From an uncultured Candidatus Actinomarina sp. (GTDB lineage: Bacteria > Actinomycetota > Acidimicrobiia > Actinomarinales > Actinomarinaceae), in the NCBI GenBank assembly GCA_902571385.1, contig CACGBK010000006.1, forward strand, positions 1 to 64,000: 64,000 bases of DNA. Reading direction: 5' to 3'. This document shows positions 9,254 to 21,162 of this stretch, one piece after another (the first letter of the stretch is position 1; each line of letters begins with the position of its first letter). A model generated the notes under the pieces. That model ran no database searches. It was not told where the DNA came from and saw only the letters and a list, made by a program, of their open reading frames with translations. A program made the translations under genes and the position numbers.

Positions 9254-9328
9254 TTGGAGCCACCCCCAACAGGGTAGTTGAATAGTGTCAGTGGTTCAGA
9301 CTTACACAAAAGCGGCTCCAATGTAAGT
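9254..9328 (-). ncRNA. Unassigned structured RNA element, possible 5'-UTR regulator of the EamA gene
   Basis: The only sizeable spacer in this part (9220-9344) holds two perfect interleaved helices. P1 pairs TTGGAGCC (9254-9261) with GGCTCCAA (9314-9321), 8 bp. The second pairs ACTTACA (9300-9306) with TGTAAGT (9322-9328), 7 bp. One arm of the second helix lies inside the P1 loop and the other outside, so together they make an H-type pseudoknot, or two mutually exclusive hairpins. A CAAC/GTTG mini-hairpin (9267-9270 with 9277-9280) lies within. No T-tract follows, so it is not a plain terminator. On the minus strand it ends about 35 nt before the EamA GTG. It does not match any riboswitch consensus that I can recall. 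The strand is inferred from both flanking genes. Confidence 0.5.
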
Positions 9329-9344
9329 TTAGATGATAGATATT

Positions 9345-10010
9345 TTAGATTATTTGATCAGTGACAATTTCTATATTATTTGAAAACTTTTTTAGAGTAT
9401 TAATAGGTAAATTATTATCAGCATTCACAGATTTAAGAATATCGTTCTTGTTTTCTCCAGTTGCCAAAATAAAAATTTTATCTATTTTTCCAAGCAATTT
9501 AAACGTCGCAGTTACTCTCCATTTTGTTTTTATATTTACTTCATTAGCGACATAAAGTGATTCTTTGTCCATTGTTGCTTCTGAATTAGGAAATAAAGAA
9601 GCAATGTGACCATCTGGACCTAATCCAAGAATTGCAACATTGAAATTAGTTATCGTGTCTTTAATTTTTTTTTCATAAATTTCTGCATCCAATTGTGGAC
9701 TATCACCGCTGTAGTCGAACTTTAAAACTTCTGCCTGTGTTTGTTCAAAGTAGTTATTTATTAAATTCTGGTTTGATAATTCATCACTAGCATCTACCCA
9801 CCTATCATCGACCGTCCAAATAATTGCTTGGGATAAGTTATTAAAAGTTTCTGAAATTATTGAATATGCAAATCGTGGAGTTTCACCGCCAGACAATCCA
9901 AGAGAAAATGCGCCGTCTGAATCTTCAATTAGATCTTTAATTTGGTTTACAACATATATTGAAGCACTTTCGTGATTATCTTCTGAATGAATATTTATAT
10001 CTAGAGCCAT
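9345..10010 (-). CDS. pgl: 6-phosphogluconolactonase (DevB/NagB-like)
   Basis: Hydrolyses 6-phosphogluconolactone in the oxidative pentose phosphate pathway. At 221 residues it has the family's ordinary length. Signatures are SLGLSGGETPRFAYSII (phosphate-binding GGxTP), WTVDDRWVDASDELSNQNLI, and ILGLGPDGHIASLFPNS, the characteristic GxGxDGHxAS(L)FP motif. These favour Pgl over glucosamine-6-phosphate deaminase, which shares the fold. zwf and gnd are not in the window. It diverges from murA over only 37 nt, so the two promoters must sit back to back or overlap. Confidence 0.88.
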   Translation of the reverse strand: MALDINIHSEDNHESASIYVVNQIKDLIEDSDGAFSLGLSGGETPRFAYSIISETFNNLSQAIIWTVDDRWVDASDELSNQNLINNYFEQTQAEVLKFDYSGDSPQLDAEIYEKKIKDTITNFNVAILGLGPDGHIASLFPNSEATMDKESLYVANEVNIKTKWRVTATFKLLGKIDKIFILATGENKNDILKSVNADNNLPINTLKKFSNNIEIVTDQII

Positions 10011-10047
10011 AAAAAAATTGTTACACTTTAAACTTCAAGTAATATCA

Positions 10048-11316
10048 ATGATAGTGGAAAAACATATATCAATAGAAGGTAACCATAAATTAAGTGGTGA
10101 AATAACAGTAAAAGGTGCAAAAAATGCTGTTTTAAAAGAAATGATTCTTCCAATTCTTTGCGAAGGTGATTATGTCCTTAAGAATGTTCCTTTGATTGCT
10201 GATGTATCTTACATGCAAGAAGTTCTAGATGTACTTGGTATTAAATCAGAATTTTCAAATAATAATTTATCAATTTCCTCTCCATCACAAATCGGGATAG
10301 AAGCCCCATATGAAATAGTCCAAAAAATGCGAGCATCAATAATAATCCTTGGCCCATTATTAGCTAGGCAAGGAGAGGCAAGAATTGCTTTTCCTGGAGG
10401 GGACCAGCTTGGACCTAGACCTGTCCAAATGCATTTAGATGCTCTAGAAAAAATGGGAGCAAAGTTTGAGCTTGATCATGGTGTTCTAATTGGAAGATCG
10501 GAAGGGCTTAAAGGAGTTGAAGTCAATCTTCCTTATGCCTCCGTAGGAGCAACTGAGAACACTTTACTAGCTGCAGTATTAGCTGAAGGAAAGACTGTAA
10601 TTGAAAATGCAGCAAGAGAACCTGAAATAGTAGATATTGTCAATATGCTAAAAAAAATGGGAGCAAATATTTCAGGTGAGGGGACTAGTGAAATAATAAT
10701 TGAAGGAGTTAAGAAATTAAATCCTACTGATCACGAAGTAATTGGAGACAGAGTTGCAGCAGGTACATTTTTAGCAACTATTTTTTCTACTAAAGGTTCT
10801 GGAAAAGTAAACGGTGTAAATCCAGAACACTTGCCAATGGAATTAAAAAAGTTCCAAGAGATGGGAGCACTAGTTGAATTTGAAGAATCTTCAATTTCAA
10901 TAGAGTATCAAGATGTAATCAATTCTATAGAAATTGCTACTCTACCTTTTCCAGGTGTTGCAACAGATTTGCAACCTATTTTTGGCTCGGCATTGCTTAT
11001 GGCAGAAGGTACATCGATTCTTACTGAAAATGTTTATGATCAAAGATTCCAATGGATACCAGAAGTTCAAAGAATGGGTGCGAATATTCAAACAGGTTGG
11101 CAGCATGCAATGGTAAAAGGAGTAGATAATCTATCTGGAGCTCCCGTGCAGGCTACAGATATAAGAACAGGTGCAAGTCTCATTGTTGCTGCCTTACAAG
11201 CTGACGGCGTATCTTCTATAAGCGGTGTTGACCATATAAATAGGGGCTATGAAGATATAGTCGATTCATTGAGTTTATTAGGATCAACAATTGAATATAA
11301 TGATAATAATGGATGA
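10048..11316 (+). CDS. murA: UDP-N-acetylglucosamine 1-carboxyvinyltransferase
   Basis: First committed step of peptidoglycan synthesis: transfers enolpyruvate from PEP to UDP-GlcNAc. From the ATG at 10048 the protein has 422 residues, matching the family; the longer TTG-started frame from 10018 would add ten unconserved residues. Motifs: KGAKNAVLK near the N terminus and MRASIIILGPLLAR. The active-site loop reads FPGGDQLGPRP: residue 119 is Asp where E. coli MurA has Cys115. That Cys-to-Asp change is known from Mycobacterium and Chlamydia MurA and gives intrinsic fosfomycin insensitivity. The 3' end overlaps the Nfu-domain gene. TACACT at 10022-10027 may be the -10 box. Confidence 0.95.
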   Translation: MIVEKHISIEGNHKLSGEITVKGAKNAVLKEMILPILCEGDYVLKNVPLIADVSYMQEVLDVLGIKSEFSNNNLSISSPSQIGIEAPYEIVQKMRASIIILGPLLARQGEARIAFPGGDQLGPRPVQMHLDALEKMGAKFELDHGVLIGRSEGLKGVEVNLPYASVGATENTLLAAVLAEGKTVIENAAREPEIVDIVNMLKKMGANISGEGTSEIIIEGVKKLNPTDHEVIGDRVAAGTFLATIFSTKGSGKVNGVNPEHLPMELKKFQEMGALVEFEESSISIEYQDVINSIEIATLPFPGVATDLQPIFGSALLMAEGTSILTENVYDQRFQWIPEVQRMGANIQTGWQHAMVKGVDNLSGAPVQATDIRTGASLIVAALQADGVSSISGVDHINRGYEDIVDSLSLLGSTIEYNDNNG

Positions 11317-11587
11317 CAAAGGTATAAATTTTCCAACTTTCAAAGAAAGACCTGAAAGGGTCGATATTGATCTGGATATTCTGAATGACACTATCGAATA
11401 TATCAGGCCTGCAGTTCAAGCAGATGGTGGTGATATTAAGTTAGCTTCTGTGGAAGAAGGTGTCGTCAATATAGAAATGCTTGGTGCATGTCAAGGATGT
11501 CCTTTGTCTATAGCAACTCTAAAAAGTGGAATCGAAAGAATAATCATTGATAAAGTTCCAGGGGTTGAACAAGTTATTGCAACCTGA
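11309..11587 (+). CDS. Nfu-type iron-sulfur scaffold domain protein (NifU C-terminal domain)
   Basis: About 92 residues forming one NifU C-terminal (Nfu) domain: IEYIRPAVQADGGDIKLASVEEG, then the CxxC cluster-binding motif in MLGACQGCPLSIATLKSGIE and the closing VPGVEQVI. Such proteins bind and deliver a [4Fe-4S] cluster at a dimer interface. Possible starts are TTG 11291, ATG 11300 and ATG 11309; the last overlaps the murA stop by 8 nt and leaves the domain intact. It is one of three separate Nfu-related proteins in the window (also near 28.9 kb and 55.4 kb) and may work with the cysteine desulfurase at 12.9 kb. Confidence 0.88.
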   Translation: MDDKGINFPTFKERPERVDIDLDILNDTIEYIRPAVQADGGDIKLASVEEGVVNIEMLGACQGCPLSIATLKSGIERIIIDKVPGVEQVIAT

Positions 11588-11591
11588 TTTT

Positions 11592-12224
11592 TTAATCAAC
11601 GGGCAATCGAGAATTAAAGTTTATTCCAATCAATTGATTATCTACAACTAATGGCTGGATTTCATAAATTATCTGATTTTTAAGAGTTGCTCCTCCATAT
11701 TCCTCGGGAACATTGACTTCTTGATACAGACCAACATCTGTCAAAATTGATTCTCTTTCGTCTTTATTAAGAGAATCGTCAGAAATACTTATGATCATTA
11801 AAAAAAATAATTTTGTTTGTTGAGATGTAATATCACTCATACTTGTAGGTGCAAAAAATTCAATTGCCCTTACAGAATTGTTTTCAATTTTTAAATTAAG
11901 AACAAATATGTTATCTGTTTCACTTGAATTACCAAATCGATATACAAGAGTTTCTTTCTCATTACTTACTTGATAAACGCCATCAGGATCAATTGAAAAA
12001 AAAGTAATTGTATCTTGATCGTCTGATATCGAATCAATCAACTTATTCCAATTTGAAACAAACTCACCAGGGGATTTACCGATACCTTGGCTCCAAATAA
12101 TTTCATTATCAATTGCTGTGGTTTCATTTGCTACAGTTTCATTGATTTCTTGAACGTCACTTTCTGTATCTGAACAACTAACTATAAAAAAAATTACAAG
12201 TAGTAGAAATTTAAAACTTTTCAT
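11592..12224 (-). CDS. Predicted lipoprotein, function unknown
   Basis: The 210-residue product starts MKSFKFLLLVIFFIVSCSDT: a basic start, a hydrophobic core and a lipobox ending in Cys17, so it should be lipidated and anchored outside the membrane. The mature part is acidic at first (SDTESDVQEINE), then mixed alpha/beta without a motif I recognise; a stretch SIDPDGVYQVSNEKETLVYRF suggests beta strands. It starts 3 nt after the stop of the 47-aa lipoprotein gene, and that gene is coupled to the SRPBCC gene, so the three form a minus-strand operon. It converges with the Nfu gene 4 nt away. No function assigned. Confidence 0.7.
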   Translation of the reverse strand: MKSFKFLLLVIFFIVSCSDTESDVQEINETVANETTAIDNEIIWSQGIGKSPGEFVSNWNKLIDSISDDQDTITFFSIDPDGVYQVSNEKETLVYRFGNSSETDNIFVLNLKIENNSVRAIEFFAPTSMSDITSQQTKLFFLMIISISDDSLNKDERESILTDVGLYQEVNVPEEYGGATLKNQIIYEIQPLVVDNQLIGINFNSRLPVD

Positions 12225-12227
12225 ATC

Positions 12228-12371
12228 TTAATTTCCTCTTTTTAACATTTTAGATGTTCTTTCCATTTGTACATTTTTCTCAAAGAACTCTTTATCCCTG
12301 TCACTATTTACGTTATCTGAACATGCAACAAAAAATACGATTAAAAAAATTAGAGAATTAATAATTTTCAT
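12228..12371 (-). CDS. Very small predicted lipoprotein (47 aa)
   Basis: Reading the minus strand from ATG at 12371-12369 gives 47 codons and a TAA at 12230-12228. The product starts MKIINSLIFLIVFFVACSDN: a short positive start, a hydrophobic run and a lipobox VAC with the lipidated Cys at residue 17. The remainder is charged (SDRDKEFFEKNVQMERTSK). The start overlaps the stop of the upstream SRPBCC gene as ATGA (12371-12368), and the stop is 3 nt before the larger lipoprotein. This double coupling argues for a real gene despite its size. It could be a short paralogue or remnant of the 210-aa lipoprotein, whose signal it resembles. Function unknown. Confidence 0.7.
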   Translation of the reverse strand: MKIINSLIFLIVFFVACSDNVNSDRDKEFFEKNVQMERTSKMLKRGN

Positions 12372-12808
12372 TTTTCAATCTCGTGCTTTAAATTATTTAA
12401 ATTCTCTTTCCATATGAACTCTAAAATAGGCTTTCCAACAATTTCTCCAATTGGTCCAAATAAATAAAATGGAAATTTTAATGTTTCTGTCCATTTGAAT
12501 TTTGTAGTTTTTTCATCAATTTTATTAAATTCCATTTCACCTTTACCAGTTACTATACCAACATGGTCAACACCAATGATTTTTTTCTCTTCCCATTTTG
12601 TAAATGTCATATAATCGTAAAGTTTTATAGGACCTATTTTTGTAAGAACTTTTATCTTTGTACCTACACCTGATTTAGATTCTGATTGAAAGTCAATATT
12701 TACAGCATCTTTCATCCAATTTGAATGATTTTCGATCTTTGATACCTCATTCCAAACTTCATCCAGAGAAGCATCTATTTTTATTTCTACTGTAATTGTT
12801 TTACTCAT
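12368..12808 (-). CDS. SRPBCC (START/polyketide-cyclase-like) ligand-binding protein
   Basis: The 146 residues fit a single SRPBCC domain. It opens with ITVEIKIDASLDEVWNEVSKIENHSNWMKD, the usual first strand and helix, continues with strands (GVGTKIKVLTKIGPIKLYDYMTFTKWEEKKIIGVDHVG, GKGEMEFNKIDEKTTKFKWTETLKF), and ends in a long helix (VGKPILEFIWKENLNNLKHEIE) that caps the cavity. These proteins bind hydrophobic ligands or act in lipid or polyketide metabolism; this one's ligand is unknown. It heads an operon with two lipoproteins and diverges from the cysteine desulfurase gene over 42 nt. Confidence 0.75.
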   Translation of the reverse strand: MSKTITVEIKIDASLDEVWNEVSKIENHSNWMKDAVNIDFQSESKSGVGTKIKVLTKIGPIKLYDYMTFTKWEEKKIIGVDHVGIVTGKGEMEFNKIDEKTTKFKWTETLKFPFYLFGPIGEIVGKPILEFIWKENLNNLKHEIEK

Positions 12809-12850
12809 TGTGTGTTTTACAATAATAGTTCCTCACTAAAATAATTTAGT

Positions 12851-13992
12851 ATGAAAAATAATGACTATTTATATTTAGACCATGCAGCATCAACGCCTAT
12901 GCGCAAAACTGCTATTGCTGAGTATGTAAATGCAGAAAGTTTTGGATTTGCTAATTCTTCAGGAGGTCACAAATTATCTAGAGATTCAAAAAATTTATTA
13001 GAAGATTCCAGAGAGAAAATTGCTTCATTACTCGATGTTGCACCTGGTGAAATTATATTCACAAGTGGTGGAACTGAAGCTGATAATTGGACAATAAAAT
13101 CATTATTTAGTTCTACTAAACTTGATGAGAACCTTGTGACTTCAAATATAGAACATGAGGCAGTACTTGCATCAGCAGAATGGGTTTCATCACTTGGTCA
13201 TGAAGTAAATTATGCAAAATCAAACAATGTAGGATTTGTCGAAAAAGATGAGTTCTTGAATCATATAAATAACAAAACAATTGTTGCATCCTTAATGTGG
13301 GGAAATAATGAAACGGGAGTAATCCAGCCAATAAGTGAAATTTCTAAAGCCATTAAATCAGCTAATGAATCAACATTGTTTCATTCCGATGTTGTTCAAG
13401 GAATTATCTCAGAAAATATCAACTTTCATAATTCTGGTATTGAAAGTGCAGCTATATCAGCTCACAAGATTGGAGGACCTAAAGGGGTCGGAGCAATGTT
13501 CATCAACAATAAATACAAATTGCCCAGTTTTTTACATGGTGGTAAACAAGAACTTGAGCGAAGGGCAGGTACAGTCGATGTGCCAGGCATAGCTTCTTTT
13601 GCAGCAGCATTGGAGGAGCAACAAAATAAATTTGATGATGAAGTAGGAGTGATGAAAGAAGAAAGAGAAATCTTTGAAGATAAATTAAAGAACTCATTAG
13701 AAGTTGTTATTGTTGGAGATTCAATTGATAGGCTTCCTCATATAAGTAATATCCAATTTGCTGATATTAATTCTGAAGTACTTTTAATCGAACTTGACTT
13801 AAATGGGCTTGGTGTCTCAAGAGGATCCGCCTGTGCAAGTGGAGCTCAAAAACCTTCTCATGTTCTTGAGGCTATGAATGTAGATGAAAAATTTATAAAC
13901 AATCATTTAAGATTCAGCTTTGGTTGGTCAAATCAAAAAGGTGACGGTTCCAAGGCAGCAGATATTGTTATTAAAGCAGTTCAAGGTATGAA

Positions 13993-13996
<4 letters not shown>
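12851..13996 (+). CDS. iscS: Cysteine desulfurase (class V aminotransferase fold, IscS/NifS type)
   Basis: Takes sulfur from cysteine for iron-sulfur clusters and thio-modified tRNA, using PLP. The 381 residues contain YLDHAASTPMR at the N terminus, FTSGGTEADNW, the PLP-binding lysine in SAHKIGGPKGVGAMF, GGKQELERRAGT, and the persulfide-carrying cysteine in SRGSACASGAQKPSHVL. The ATGA overlap with mnmA downstream says that sulfur for tRNA thiolation is a major use. TAAAAT at 12837-12842 lies 8 nt before the ATG, a leaderless-type promoter candidate. Confidence 0.93.
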
Positions 13997-17529
<3,533 letters not shown>

Positions 17530-17567
17530 ACATTAAAATACTATCTAATAACTAAAAAGAGACCAAT

Positions 17568-18380
17568 ATGAATATCGAAAAATTTGAAAATAGAGTTGAA
17601 AATATAGACCTAGACAATATTACTCAAGATGATGTTGATCTAATTAAGGAAATAATTCAAAAACTAGATAATGGTGAAATAAGAGTTGTTGAAAAAATTG
17701 ATAACGAGTGGGTAGTTAATGAATGGGTCAAGAAATCAATTTCTTTATACTTTTCCATCCAGAACTTAAAAGTAATCGAGTCTGGCGATGTAATCTACTT
17801 TGATAAACTCGAGCCCAAAAAAAATTATGAAAGTTTAAAAATTAGAGTCGTTCCTCCTGGGATTGTAAGATATGGAGCATTCTGTGAACCCGGTGTTGTA
17901 GTCATGCCAGGTTTTGTAAATATAGGTGCTTATGTCAGTTCAGGAACAATGGTCGATACGTGGGCAACAGTTGGGTCGTGTGCATATATAGGAAAAAATG
18001 TTCATTTATCAGGTGGTGTAGGTATTGGTGGTGTACTCGAACCTCCGTCAGCTATGCCAGTAATAATTGAGGACGGAGCATTTATAGGTTCAAGAGCAAT
18101 AATTGTTGAAGGGGTCAGAATTGGAAAAGGTGCTGTAATCGGAGCTAATGTTACTATCACATCTTCAACACCAATTATTGATGTATCGGGTGAAGAACCA
18201 ATCGAATATAAAGGAGTAGTTCCAGAAAATTCTGTTGTCATTCCTGGTACGAGACCAAAGACATTTCCGAGTGGCGAATATGATGTTCAATGTGCGTTAA
18301 TAATTGGAAAAAGAAAAGAATCAACAAATGAAAAGACTTCACTCAATGAAGCACTGAGGACATTTGGAGTAGACGTTTGA
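17568..18380 (+). CDS. dapD: 2,3,4,5-tetrahydropyridine-2,6-dicarboxylate N-succinyltransferase
   Basis: Succinylates tetrahydrodipicolinate in the succinylase branch of lysine and meso-diaminopimelate synthesis. The 270 residues show the left-handed parallel beta-helix hexapeptide repeats (VVPPGIVRYGAFCEPGVVVMPGF, IGAYVSSGTMVDTWATVGSCAYIG, GGVGIGGVLEP, IIEDGAFIGSRAIIVEGVRIG) and a helical N-terminal domain. VDTWATVGSCA and GGVLEPPSAMPVIIED are typical DapD motifs of the E. coli type. The dapE gene overlaps its stop codon. Confidence 0.95.
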   Translation: MNIEKFENRVENIDLDNITQDDVDLIKEIIQKLDNGEIRVVEKIDNEWVVNEWVKKSISLYFSIQNLKVIESGDVIYFDKLEPKKNYESLKIRVVPPGIVRYGAFCEPGVVVMPGFVNIGAYVSSGTMVDTWATVGSCAYIGKNVHLSGGVGIGGVLEPPSAMPVIIEDGAFIGSRAIIVEGVRIGKGAVIGANVTITSSTPIIDVSGEEPIEYKGVVPENSVVIPGTRPKTFPSGEYDVQCALIIGKRKESTNEKTSLNEALRTFGVDV

Positions 18381-19414
18381 ATCTAAACGAATTAACTCAA
18401 AAATTAATTGATATTGAATCTGTTACTGGAAATGAAAATGAAGTAATAAATTTCATCGAAAAGTATCTATCTGATGAAGGATACGATGGTGAAATATTTA
18501 GAAATGAGGGGGGACTAATTGTTTCCTCACCTAACTCAAATCCAAAAATTGCATTAGTTGGACATCTTGATACTGTGCCAATTGATGAGAATCAAAAGGT
18601 AGTCTCCGATGAGGAAAATATTTATGGCAGAGGTTCTGTTGATATGAAAGCGGGAGTTGCAGTTATGATGAAAACCCTTCTTGATAAGAATAAGGATGTT
18701 ATAGGTGTTTTTTATACAGCTGAAGAAGGCTCTTCTGAGCAAAATGGTCTAAATTTTTTGATGGATATACTAAAAAAAGACTTTTCCATAGAGCTTGCGA
18801 TAGTGATGGAACCAAGCAGCTTGGAATGTCAATTAGGTTGCAATGGATCATTAAATGCCAATTTAGATCTCGTTGGTATTTCAAGTCATTCTGCGAGGCC
18901 CTGGATGGGTGAAAATCCTTTTTTTAAACTAAATAAAGTTGCAGATTATTTATCTGAAAACGAAATTAAAGACTTTGATATCGATGGATTAATCTATAAA
19001 CAGGTTGTGACTGTTACAAAAATCCAAGGTGGTGTTGCCAACAACGTAACACCGCCAAAAATCTCAATGAATGTAAATTTTAGATTTGTTCCTACATTTT
19101 CTTCAGATGATGCAGAAAATTATATTAAAGATGAACTTGAACAATTTGGTGAAGTCACAATTAAAAATATAGCAACAGGAGCTCTTCCTAATAAAAATTT
19201 AGGAATGATATCTGAATTTATTAGTAAAACTGGGCTTGATGTTACACCAAAACAAGGATGGACAGACGTTGCAAGATTTACAGATGAAGGCATCCCAGCT
19301 ATTAATTTTGGACCCGGTGACCCTTTGCTAGCTCATACTTCTGATGAATTTGTTAATAAAAATGAAATATTAGAATCTTATGAGATATTAAAAAAATTTC
19401 TTGAAAGTACCTAA
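18377..19414 (+). CDS. dapE: Succinyl-diaminopimelate desuccinylase (M20 peptidase family)
   Basis: Removes succinate from N-succinyl-LL-diaminopimelate, two steps after DapD. The 345 residues carry M20 metal-site motifs: VGHLDTVP, GRGSVDMKAGVAVMM, YTAEEGSSEQNG and MEPSS, with the dimerisation domain around ISSHSARPWMGENPFFK and a late NFGPGDPLLAHTSDEF. The start is TTG at 18377, overlapping the dapD TGA by four bases (TTGA); no internal ATG would retain the N-terminal domain. The sequence resembles the actinobacterial DapE type. gatC starts in its stop codon (TAATG). Confidence 0.92.
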   Translation: MNLNELTQKLIDIESVTGNENEVINFIEKYLSDEGYDGEIFRNEGGLIVSSPNSNPKIALVGHLDTVPIDENQKVVSDEENIYGRGSVDMKAGVAVMMKTLLDKNKDVIGVFYTAEEGSSEQNGLNFLMDILKKDFSIELAIVMEPSSLECQLGCNGSLNANLDLVGISSHSARPWMGENPFFKLNKVADYLSENEIKDFDIDGLIYKQVVTVTKIQGGVANNVTPPKISMNVNFRFVPTFSSDDAENYIKDELEQFGEVTIKNIATGALPNKNLGMISEFISKTGLDVTPKQGWTDVARFTDEGIPAINFGPGDPLLAHTSDEFVNKNEILESYEILKKFLEST

Positions 19415-19698
19415 TGACAAAAGATTTTAACATAGACGATATTTCCAATCTCGCATCTATTCATTTAGAAGAAAAAGAAAAACTCAAACTTCAAAAGGAT
19501 TTGGAGATAGTCCTTGAACACGTTGATGCTCTAAAAAATATTGATGTAAAAGATGAGAAAATTGATATTCATCCTTTAAGTAAAGTACTTGAGCTAAGAG
19601 AGGATGAATCTACACCATCTTTGAGTCATGAAGATGCAATGAAGAATTCTCCTGAAACGAAAGATGGACATTTTGTTGTTCCTCCTTCAATTGAGTAA
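19414..19698 (+). CDS. gatC: Asp-tRNA(Asn)/Glu-tRNA(Gln) amidotransferase subunit C
   Basis: The 94-residue GatC belt subunit stabilises the GatA-GatB complex. Recognisable features: the early ISNLASIHLEEKEKLKLQKDLEIVLEHVDAL helix pair, then REDESTPSLSHEDAMKNSPETKDGHFVVPPSIE, the usual GatC tail (L-R-x-D, A-x-x-N-A/S-P, F-x-V-P). The first base of its ATG is the last base of the dapE stop. gatA follows after 6 nt. Confidence 0.95.
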   Translation: MTKDFNIDDISNLASIHLEEKEKLKLQKDLEIVLEHVDALKNIDVKDEKIDIHPLSKVLELREDESTPSLSHEDAMKNSPETKDGHFVVPPSIE

Positions 19699-19704
19699 CT
19701 GATA

Positions 19705-21162
19705 ATGAATAAAAACATACCTTCAATTTCAAAATTAAACAATTTATTTTTAGATAAGGAGTTAAAACCATCTGAATTATTTGAGCAGGTTTATGAGAAT
19801 GCGTCCTTTACCGAGTCTATCTTGCATGCTCATTTAGAACTTTTTTACGATGAAGGTCTTGAAAACTCAAAAAAATCTGATGAGCGATTTTTAAAAGGTG
19901 AAAGTTTAGGAAAGCTTGATGGAATTCCAATCGCAATCAAAGACAATATAAATGTTTATGGTTATAAAACGACTTGTTCATCAAAAATGCTTTCTAATTA
20001 TGTATCTCCTTACGACGCGACAGTTATTGGAATGCTAAAAGAAACAGGTTCAACATTTACGGGAAAGACAAATCTTGATGAATTTGCTATGGGCTCGTCA
20101 ACTGAAAATTCAGCGTATGGTCCTACAAAAAATCCTTGGAATCCAGATTATGTACCTGGAGGGTCCTCAGGGGGATCTGCCGCTGTAGTTTCTGCAGGTT
20201 CAGCTGTAGCTTCTTTAGGAAGTGATACAGGTGGATCAATTAGACAACCTGCTTCATTTTGCGGTGTAGTTGGTTTTAAGCCGACGTATGGAACGGTATC
20301 AAGATTTGGATTAATTGCGTTTGCTTCTTCACTAGATCAAATAGGTCCAATCACAAATACCGTAGATGATGCAAGAATTATATTTGATAACATTCAAGGT
20401 TATGACCCTAAAGATGCAACATCCATAAAGCCTGAATATACAGAACCCAAAAATAAAAAATTGAAAATAGGAATAATAAAAGAATTAATGCAAGAAGGAG
20501 TTTCAAAAGATTCACAAAATGAAGTAAATAAAGTAACTCAGCTTTTAGAAAATAGTGGACATGAAGTTGTAGAAACTTCCTTACCACTAACTGAAATGGC
20601 TTTAAGTGTTTATTATTTAATTGCTCCAGCTGAATGCTCTGCAAATTTATCACGTTTTGATGGAGTACGCTTTGGCTTAAGAGAGCCAGCTTCAGGTAGT
20701 TATGAAATGATGAATAAAACTCGTGCCGTAGGCTTTGGTGAAGAGGTAAAGAAGAGAATATTGTTGGGAACGTATGCATTATCTGCTGGTTATTTTGATG
20801 AATACTATGGAAGAGCATTAAAAGTAAGATCAAAGATAATTTCAGATTTTCAAAAAGCTTTTGATGATTTTGATTTTTTGATATCCCCGACAACTCCATC
20901 TCCAGCATTTAAATTTGGAGAAAAGACAGAAAATCCTCTTGAAATGTATCTCTCTGATTTATGTACGATTCCAGCAAACTTAGCAGGCCTTCCAGCAATA
21001 AGCATTCCAACGGGCTTATCCGATAATAATATGCCTCTTTCTATCCAACTTATGGGAAAACCATGTTCGGATTATTCTTTATTAGATCTTGCAGAGTCAA
21101 TTGAAGATATGGTTTCGTTTAATCATTTACCAAAGATAACAAAAGGTGATAATGAGTCTTAA
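19705..21162 (+). CDS. gatA: Asp-tRNA(Asn)/Glu-tRNA(Gln) amidotransferase subunit A
   Basis: Glutaminase subunit of GatCAB: releases ammonia from glutamine and channels it to GatB. The 485 residues belong to the amidase-signature family; the catalytic triad is visible as Lys in GIPIAIKDNINV, the cis-Ser in PGGSSGGSAA and the nucleophilic Ser in GSDTGGSIRQPA. Also present are GKTNLDEFAMGSSTENSAYG and PTYGTVSRFGLIAFASSLDQIGP, specific to GatA rather than other amidases. The last 11 nt overlap gatB. Confidence 0.97.
   Translation: MNKNIPSISKLNNLFLDKELKPSELFEQVYENASFTESILHAHLELFYDEGLENSKKSDERFLKGESLGKLDGIPIAIKDNINVYGYKTTCSSKMLSNYVSPYDATVIGMLKETGSTFTGKTNLDEFAMGSSTENSAYGPTKNPWNPDYVPGGSSGGSAAVVSAGSAVASLGSDTGGSIRQPASFCGVVGFKPTYGTVSRFGLIAFASSLDQIGPITNTVDDARIIFDNIQGYDPKDATSIKPEYTEPKNKKLKIGIIKELMQEGVSKDSQNEVNKVTQLLENSGHEVVETSLPLTEMALSVYYLIAPAECSANLSRFDGVRFGLREPASGSYEMMNKTRAVGFGEEVKKRILLGTYALSAGYFDEYYGRALKVRSKIISDFQKAFDDFDFLISPTTPSPAFKFGEKTENPLEMYLSDLCTIPANLAGLPAISIPTGLSDNNMPLSIQLMGKPCSDYSLLDLAESIEDMVSFNHLPKITKGDNES

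Noticed and set aside
9254-9328. tRNA, SRP RNA or SAM-type riboswitch
   Set aside because: There is no cloverleaf, no GGAA tetraloop arrangement of SRP RNA, and no SAM-I, SAM-II or SAM-IV core motif that I can recognise. Left as unassigned.
20408-20908. Open frame of 166 codons on the minus strand inside gatA
   Set aside because: It is antisense to conserved gatA codons, has a skewed Leu/His/Ser composition and matches nothing; a shadow frame.
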